DNA of 64,000 nucleotides, taken from assembly GCF_040616545.1 (NCBI RefSeq), contig NZ_CP156688.1, positions 62,001 through 126,000 of the forward strand, written 5' to 3'. Position numbers and translations under genes: made by a program. Under the pieces are notes generated by a model, which saw only the letters and a program-made list of their open reading frames with translations, had not been told where the DNA came from and did no database searches. Source of the DNA: Akkermansia muciniphila (lineage in GTDB: Bacteria; Verrucomicrobiota; Verrucomicrobiia; Verrucomicrobiales; Akkermansiaceae). Of this stretch, positions 26,776 through 31,085 are shown one piece after another (position 1 is the stretch's first letter; every line of letters begins with the position of its first letter).

Positions 26776-27936
26776 TTACACATGAATGGCGTGCACCATG
26801 GCGGACAAGTCGTCGTCATACACGAACTTGCACTGGTCTCTACGCTGTTTGAACAATTCAAACAGGCGCGGCATGTCCGTATCCGGAACGGAAAAGCCCA
26901 GCGCGTTCAGACGCATCTTCACGGCGTGCCTGCCGGAATGCTTGGTCAGGGGCAGTTCCGTAGCTCCCCAGCCGATTTCCTCCGGGTCCATGACTTCATA
27001 AGTGCTCCGGTTTTTCAAAACGCCGTCCTGGTGAATGCCGGAACCGTGGGCAAAGGCGTTCGCCCCCACCACGGCCTTGGAGCGCGAGACGGACAGGCCG
27101 CTCATGGCGGCCACCATGCGGCTGGTCCGCACCAGTTCCTTCGTCCGCACTCCGGTCTGCACGCCGGAAAAGAAGTCCGGCCGGGAATGCAGCGCCATGA
27201 TGACTTCTTCCAGGGCCGTGTTGCCCGCCCGTTCACCGATGCCGTTGATGGTGCCCTCCACCTGCTGCGCCCCGGCGCGGACGGCCGCCAGGGAGTTGGC
27301 TACGGCCATTCCCATGTCGTCATGGCAGTGGACGGAAAGCCTGGCGCGGCTCACGTTGGGGACGTTGGATTTCAGGTAGGAAATCAGGTGGTAGTATTCC
27401 TCCGGCATTGTGTACCCCACCGTATCCGGAATGTTGACGACGGCGGCTCCCGCATCAATCACGGCTTCCACAATCTCCGCCAGGAATTCCGGTTCCGTCC
27501 GGGAAGCATCCTCCGCGGAAAACTGCACTTCCCCGCATAATCCGGAGGCCATGGCGACGGCCCTAGTGGCCATCTCCCTGATTTGCCTGCGGCTTTTTTC
27601 CAGCTTGTATTTCCGGTGGATGGGGGAGGTGGCCACCACCAGATGGATGCGCTCCCGGTCTCCGGCGGCTTTCAACGCTTCATGGGCGGCAATGATGTCC
27701 TTCTCCACGCAGCGGGCCAGTCCGCAGACGCGGCTTTTTTCCGTGCGTTCCGCCACGGTGCGGACGGCCTGGAAATCGCCGTCCGAGATGACGGGAAAGC
27801 CCGCCTCAATTACGTCCACTCCCAGAGCTTCCAGTTGCATGGCAACCTGTATTTTCTGTTCCACGGTCATCGCCGCGCCGGGGCACTGTTCCCCGTCTCT
27901 CAGCGTCGTATCAAAAATATGTATGTGTTCTTTCAT
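26776..27936 (-). CDS. leuA: 2-isopropylmalate synthase-like enzyme lacking the regulatory domain
   Basis: Member of the DRE-TIM metallolyase family that condenses acetyl-CoA with a 2-oxo acid. The start HIHIFDTTLRDGEQCPGAAM carries the DRE motif. The metal-binding HCHDDMG and the family signature VEGTINGIGERAGNTALEEV are intact. With 386 residues it ends right after the linker (KFVYDDDLSAM) and lacks the C-terminal leucine-binding LeuA dimer domain found in the 518-residue paralog at 47363. A true 2-isopropylmalate synthase that is not inhibited by leucine, or a citramalate or homocitrate-type activity, are all possible. The ATG at 27936 is chosen over upstream starts because the family N-terminus begins there. 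A leucine-rich leader peptide lies upstream. Confidence 0.85.
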   Translation of the reverse strand: MKEHIHIFDTTLRDGEQCPGAAMTVEQKIQVAMQLEALGVDVIEAGFPVISDGDFQAVRTVAERTEKSRVCGLARCVEKDIIAAHEALKAAGDRERIHLVVATSPIHRKYKLEKSRRQIREMATRAVAMASGLCGEVQFSAEDASRTEPEFLAEIVEAVIDAGAAVVNIPDTVGYTMPEEYYHLISYLKSNVPNVSRARLSVHCHDDMGMAVANSLAAVRAGAQQVEGTINGIGERAGNTALEEVIMALHSRPDFFSGVQTGVRTKELVRTSRMVAAMSGLSVSRSKAVVGANAFAHGSGIHQDGVLKNRSTYEVMDPEEIGWGATELPLTKHSGRHAVKMRLNALGFSVPDTDMPRLFELFKQRRDQCKFVYDDDLSAMVHAIHV

Positions 27937-28027
27937 TACAGTAAAAATGTTAAGGGTTCGTTCCTTCGGAAACTGCGCACGGAAACGTTCCTGTTCCGGA
28001 ATCCTTCCTTTGGCGCAAATCAAGACC

Positions 28028-28067
28028 AGCCGTTTACTTCCCTCGCGCCGGAACGGCTCACCGGCGC
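28028..28067 (-). promoter_or_regulatory. Mutually exclusive hairpins in the leuA leader
   Basis: On the minus transcript, downstream of the leader-peptide stop, arms 28061-28067 and 28045-28051 (GCGCCGG/CCGGCGC) form one hairpin. Arms 52-58 and 28-34 of the same 28.0-kb block (AGCCGTT/AACGGCT) form another. They overlap and cannot form together, as expected for an attenuator. A U-rich terminator was not resolved. Confidence 0.5.
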
Positions 28068-28088
28068 ATATCAAGATATCTTCACGGA

Positions 28089-28157
28089 CTACCGTCCGAG
28101 AAGTAGCAATAGACGACCTTGAAGGAACAGGGTGTTCATCTTGCTTATTTTTACCAT
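28089..28157 (-). CDS. leuA leader peptide with five consecutive leucine codons
   Basis: A 22-codon ORF, ATG at 28157 to TAG at 28089, encodes MVKISKMNTLFLQGRLLLLL followed by GR. Seven codons are Leu; the run reads CTA TTG CTA CTT CTC, mixing codons that look uncommon in this genome. A GGAG lies just before the ATG; the second ATG at 28139 is an alternative start. The position (150 bp before leuA), Leu run and alternative hairpins downstream match transcription attenuation by ribosome stalling at low charged tRNA-Leu. This is inferred from sequence alone. Confidence 0.7.
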   Translation of the reverse strand: MVKISKMNTLFLQGRLLLLLGR

Positions 28158-28187
28158 AACTCCGCCCTGAATGGGGGAACAAGGCAG

Positions 28188-28216
28188 ACGATGCACTTTC
28201 TATGTATTCCTGTCAA
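28188..28216 (-). promoter_or_regulatory. Candidate promoter of the leader peptide-leuA unit
   Basis: On the minus strand, TTGACA (28216-28211), a 17-bp spacer and a weak -10, CATCGT (28193-28188). A start near 28181 would give a leader of about 245 nt before leuA. Confidence 0.45.
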
Positions 28217-28296
28217 GACCACTAAACGTTTATGACTTCGTTAGCCTACTTCATCAATTGGACTATTGAAAAGCAATATACTTTCCGCATAAAGAG

Positions 28297-28334
28297 CTGC
28301 CCAGCTGACATTAGTATTAGTATCAGCTGGGCAG
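28297..28334 (-). terminator. 3' hairpin of the crRNA-like unit
   Basis: Twelve-bp perfect arms, CTGCCCAGCTGA (28297-28308) and its complement (28323-28334), around 14 nt; CTCTTT follows on the minus strand. Read on the plus strand, the hairpin is followed by a longer T run (28342-28347), so it could act in both directions. Confidence 0.6.
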
Positions 28335-28365
28335 AGCATTCTTTTTTACCAATATCCCCCAATAG

Positions 28366-28396
28366 GTTTCAATCCACGCATCCGTAAGGATGCGAC
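28366..28396 (-). CRISPR. Solitary type I-C CRISPR repeat
   Basis: The minus strand reads GTCGCATCCTTACGGATGCG followed by TGGATTGAAAC (31 nt). GTCGC, a short stem-loop and GTGGATTGAAAC are the hallmark of type I-C repeats. No second intact copy and no cas gene exist in the window. Part of a repeat-like element in inverse orientation (GTGCAATTGAAAG, 28454-28466) lies 60 bp away and may be chance. Confidence 0.75.
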
Positions 28397-28489
28397 ACTT
28401 TCCATCTGTAAACATCTACAGATGGATATTATCTGAGCCATGCACTCGTAAAAGTGCAATTGAAAGGAGGAACCCCTCCTAGATGAAAG

Positions 28490-28518
28490 ATTATGATTAG
28501 AAACTTGAAGATTGTCAA
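28490..28518 (-). promoter_or_regulatory. Promoter of the crRNA-like unit
   Basis: Minus strand: TTGACA (28518-28513), a 17-bp spacer and CATAAT (28495-28490). Near-consensus sigma-70 type. Confidence 0.65.
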
Positions 28519-28540
28519 TCCTTTCAAAAAAAATCATTTC

Positions 28541-28575
28541 CTATTAGGGGAAATTAGCAATCAGCTTGACAAGTA
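28541..28575 (+). other. Candidate protospacer with TTC PAM over the divergent promoter
   Basis: TTC at 28538-28540 is the type I-C PAM. The next 20 nt (28541-28560) agree with the first 20 nt of the guide (28365 downward) at positions 1-5, 7-11, 13-15, 17, 19 and 20. They differ at 6, 12, 16 and 18. Positions 6, 12 and 18 are those flipped out in Cascade; 6, 16 and 18 would also be G-U or U-G wobbles against the target strand. The PAM-distal part does not match. The full site covers the -35 box at 28566-28571. Confidence 0.6.
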
Positions 28576-28594
28576 AATTCCAATTTACTATTAA
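28566..28594 (+). promoter_or_regulatory. Consensus promoter with a palindrome filling the spacer
   Basis: TTGACA (28566-28571), a 17-bp spacer and TATTAA (28589-28594). The spacer plus one base is a perfect palindrome, AGTAAATT-CC-AATTTACT (28572-28589), the classic position for a repressor operator. It drives the 28.6-29.08 kb unit. Confidence 0.65.
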
Positions 28595-28674
28595 GAAGGG
28601 CGTTCCAGGACAGAAAAGGGCAAGGTACACCCAATACCTCACCCTTTCTCCCTGAACACGGCCTCATACAGAAG

Positions 28675-28917
28675 TTGATATCAGAGTTGCTGTCTAGCAA
28701 CCACCTTATAGAGGTTCATGATGAGGATGTCAAATCGGGAAGCGAGGTCAATATTATTAGAATGGCTAAAAAACACTATATCTATCGACGTTTTATACCG
28801 GCAATAGTAACAATTTACTTCATTGCGGTACCGAATGAGGGATTCTACAATAAGGATATTGTGCATGATCTTGTTAAACAAGGTTATACTGTACGGATAA
28901 ACATAGAACCCCATTAA
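28675..28917 (+). CDS. Unknown small protein in the CreT-like unit
   Basis: Open frame of 80 codons from a TTG at 28675, or 51 codons from an ATG at 28762 (MAKKHYIYRRFIPAIVTIYF...). It has a basic patch (KKHYIYRR), a hydrophobic stretch (FIPAIVTIYFIAVP) and a polar C-terminus (DIVHDLVKQGYTVRINIEPH). No family is recognised and neither start has a good Shine-Dalgarno. It lies between a consensus promoter and a strong terminator, so it is probably transcribed. It could be a small membrane-active toxin, or merely spacer RNA. The composition is AT-rich, unlike its neighbours. Confidence 0.4.
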   Translation: MISELLSSNHLIEVHDEDVKSGSEVNIIRMAKKHYIYRRFIPAIVTIYFIAVPNEGFYNKDIVHDLVKQGYTVRINIEPH

Positions 28918-28959
28918 CCGAAACTCATTGCTGAAAACAGTTTTAGAGGAGAAAAGTAT

Positions 28960-29019
28960 ATGAATCTGAACTGGATAATACGCCTAATACCAATCTATTT
29001 AGTGTTGCCTCAACACTAA
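28960..29019 (+). CDS. 19-codon minigene with tandem AUA codons and strong Shine-Dalgarno
   Basis: AGGAG lies 8 nt before the ATG at 28960. The product is MNLNWIIRLIPIYLVLPQH. Codons 6 and 7 are both ATA, codon 9 is CTA and codon 10 is ATA, all expected to be rare in a GC-rich genome. The stop codon overlaps a 9-bp hairpin (TTAGTGTTG / CAACACTAA, 3-nt loop), and the transcript terminator follows. Minigenes with a strong Shine-Dalgarno and two adjacent AUA codons are known CreT toxins that sequester tRNA-Ile(CAU). A small hydrophobic toxic peptide is the other possibility. Confidence 0.45.
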   Translation: MNLNWIIRLIPIYLVLPQH

Positions 29020-29042
29020 GATTGAGATATTATCCACAACTC

Positions 29043-29079
29043 AACGGCTTATTGCTATTCACGGCAATAGGCCGTTTTT
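29043..29079 (+). terminator. Strong terminator of the 28.6-29.08 kb unit
   Basis: A stem of about 13 bp: AACGGCTTATTGC pairs with GCAATAGGCCGTT (one T-G wobble) and is followed by a TTTTT run. On the opposite strand no U run follows, so it serves the plus strand. Confidence 0.85.
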
Positions 29080-29107
29080 CTACACTTTGCTCTACGGGCT
29101 TAATCCT

Positions 29108-30847
29108 CTATATCTCCTGATGAGAACGTATTTCCTGAATGGAGATGGACAGGGAGGCGCGGCCGCGGTACACGTTGCGGTCAATCGTAAAGGCGATGTC
29201 CCAGGGGGGATTGGGGAGTTCCCGCTCCGCGCCGTTGAAGAAGATGGCGTCACGCTCCACCATGCCCTGCCGCATGAAGAGCTTCAAATGGTTGGTTCCC
29301 ACGCGCTTGGGCGGTTCCGTGGGGAAAACGTCGGAACTCATGAAGAGGGGCTGGGGATTGGAGTTGCCGAAGGGCTCCAGCTTTTCATAGCTGTCCAGCA
29401 GGTCCAGCGTCAGCGCCTGGAAGGAGACTTCCATGTCAATGTTGAGCACGGGGCTGCGCTGTTCCTCCGTGGTGGTTTCAGAGACGTACCGGTTGAAGGC
29501 CTTACGGAAGTCGTCCATGCGGGATTCCTCAATCACCAGGCCCGCGGCCATGTCATGGCCGCCGCCGGAAACCAGCGTATCCGCACAGTGGTGGATGGCC
29601 TGCACCAGGGACACGCCGGGGATGGAGCGGCCGGAGCCCTTCCCCACGCCGCTTTCATCAAAGGCGATGACGAAGGTGGGCTTGTGGTACCGCCTCATAA
29701 GCTGGGAGGCCACGATGCCCACCACGCCGGGATGCCACGCGCGGGAACCGAGCACGATGACGTTGTCCCGTTCCGGGTCAAAGGAGTTGTGAAGCATTTC
29801 CACCGCATCCGTCCGGATGGCTTCCTCTTCCTCCTGCCGCTTGCGGTTGTGGGAGTCCAGCATCTGGGCGAGCTGCACGGCGCGCCTGTTGTCCATGGTC
29901 AGGAGAAGTTCCAGGGCGTCCATGGGGGAGTCCATGCGCCCGGCGGCATTGATGCGGGGGCCTATCCTGAAGCCCACATGCGCGGCGTTCAGGAAGCCCG
30001 CATGGTTGGCGGAATCTGAAGGGCGGATGCCCGCTATTTCCGTCAGGGTTTTGAGGCCCGTATGGCGGCTGTGCGCCAGCCTTCCCAGGCCGTGGCGCAC
30101 CAGAATCCTGTTTTCATCCACCAGCGGGACAATGTCCGCTACGGTAGCCACGGCTACCAGGTCCAGATAAAGTTTCAGGTCAAAGGTTTTCAGCTTCCGC
30201 TCCTTCAGCAGGGCATGGGCCAGCTTGAAGACCACGCCCGCGCTGCACAGGTAGGTGTACGGGCTGTCTTCCTCAATTTTGGCATTGACCACCGCCACCG
30301 CATCCGGCCGGCCCAGCGGCCCCGCCTCATGGTGGTCCAGAATGATGACGTCTATTCCCAGGCCGTTGAGCATGTCCACTTCCTTTACGGAGGAGGTGCC
30401 GCAGTCCACGGTAATGAGCAGGCTGGGTTTTTCCGCACATTCGCAGAGGCAGCGCTCTATGCCCGCTTCACTGAGCCCGTAGCCTTCCCGGGAACGGACG
30501 GGTATAAAGTACTGCGGGTCCAGGTCATAGGACATCAGAATGGCCCGCAGGAGCGCCACGGAGGTGACCCCGTCCACATCATAGTCCCCGTAAATGCACA
30601 CGGTTTCCCCTTCATCCACAGCCTGGAAAATGCGGTCCACGGCGGCTCTCATTTCCCCCATCAGGAAGGGGTCGCTCAGATGGGAAAGCCTGGGTTCCAG
30701 AAAGAGGTCCGTTTCCACGCCTCCGGTAAATCCGCGCTGCAGCAGGAGCTGCTTGACCAGCAGGGGCAGTTCTGCGGGAAACGCTTTCAAGACCGGATCA
30801 TCCTCCCTCACGGAGGGGCGGAGAGTCCAATGAAAGCCCGGTGTCAT
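29108..30847 (-). CDS. recJ: Single-stranded-DNA-specific 5'-3' exonuclease RecJ
   Basis: Acts in recombination and mismatch repair by degrading 5' single strands. The 579-residue length is usual. DHH-family phosphoesterase motifs occur in order: VCIYGDYDVDGVTS (motif I), LLITVDCGTS (II), DVIILDHHEAG (III, DHH) and VAVVNAKIE. The DHHA1 motif VSGGGHDMAAGL with GVGKGSGRS before it follows, then the OB-fold-like C-terminus with FNGAER. The ATG at 30847 gives the standard N-terminus. It is a monocistronic gene, convergent with the small unit at 28.6-29.08 kb. Confidence 0.95.
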   Translation of the reverse strand: MTPGFHWTLRPSVREDDPVLKAFPAELPLLVKQLLLQRGFTGGVETDLFLEPRLSHLSDPFLMGEMRAAVDRIFQAVDEGETVCIYGDYDVDGVTSVALLRAILMSYDLDPQYFIPVRSREGYGLSEAGIERCLCECAEKPSLLITVDCGTSSVKEVDMLNGLGIDVIILDHHEAGPLGRPDAVAVVNAKIEEDSPYTYLCSAGVVFKLAHALLKERKLKTFDLKLYLDLVAVATVADIVPLVDENRILVRHGLGRLAHSRHTGLKTLTEIAGIRPSDSANHAGFLNAAHVGFRIGPRINAAGRMDSPMDALELLLTMDNRRAVQLAQMLDSHNRKRQEEEEAIRTDAVEMLHNSFDPERDNVIVLGSRAWHPGVVGIVASQLMRRYHKPTFVIAFDESGVGKGSGRSIPGVSLVQAIHHCADTLVSGGGHDMAAGLVIEESRMDDFRKAFNRYVSETTTEEQRSPVLNIDMEVSFQALTLDLLDSYEKLEPFGNSNPQPLFMSSDVFPTEPPKRVGTNHLKLFMRQGMVERDAIFFNGAERELPNPPWDIAFTIDRNVYRGRASLSISIQEIRSHQEI

Positions 30848-31020
30848 GGAAGTATTTTATCCCGCCGCCCAACAGGGTCAAGGTTGTTTCCATAACAGGC
30901 TGTCAGAGCAGAAGAAAAAGGAAGGCCCCCTGCTCCGGACAAAGGGGTTCTTTACGCCGTAATGAATAATGCGCATTCCCATATGGAAGGAACGGCCTTC
31001 ATGCCGGATGTCCCGTGAAC

Positions 31021-31055
31021 GGAAAAGCCCCGTCCGGATTTTCTCCGGACGGGGC
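31021..31055 (-). terminator. Terminator of the GH84 gene
   Basis: Perfect 12-bp arms GCCCCGTCCGGA (31027-31038) and TCCGGACGGGGC (31044-31055), followed by TTTT on the minus strand, 31 bp after the stop. Confidence 0.85.
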
Positions 31056-31085
31056 CGTCATATCAGGCGCCCACGCTTGATACCG

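Larger units (their letters stand above)
28290..28483 (-). ncRNA. Candidate CreA-like guide RNA (crRNA-like, type I-C repeat)
   Basis: Minus-strand unit starting about 7 nt after the -10 at 28490. It contains hairpins at 28465-28480, 28441-28458 and 28402-28425, then a type I-C CRISPR repeat (28396-28366). A spacer-like segment (28365-28335) follows, then a 12-bp hairpin (28334-28297) and CTCTTT. There is a single repeat and no array. The spacer-like segment pairs with the divergent promoter at 28541-28575. The arrangement promoter / repeat / one guide / terminal hairpin is that of CreA antitoxin RNAs, which guide Cascade to repress a toxin promoter without cleavage. The RNA ends and the function are inferred. 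Confidence 0.6.

Noticed and set aside
28366..28466. A normal CRISPR array
   Set aside because: Only one intact repeat exists; the possible second element (28454-28466) is partial and in inverse orientation.
28346..28537. A 63-codon minus-strand ORF (ends LRMRGLKPIGGYW)
   Set aside because: SVASLRMRGLK is the translation of the CRISPR repeat; start codon and composition do not support a protein. The region is better read as a guide RNA.
28601..29080. A retron-like or tmRNA-like RNA
   Set aside because: No reverse transcriptase gene, no tRNA-like end and no CCA; the transcript is better explained by short ORFs plus a terminator.
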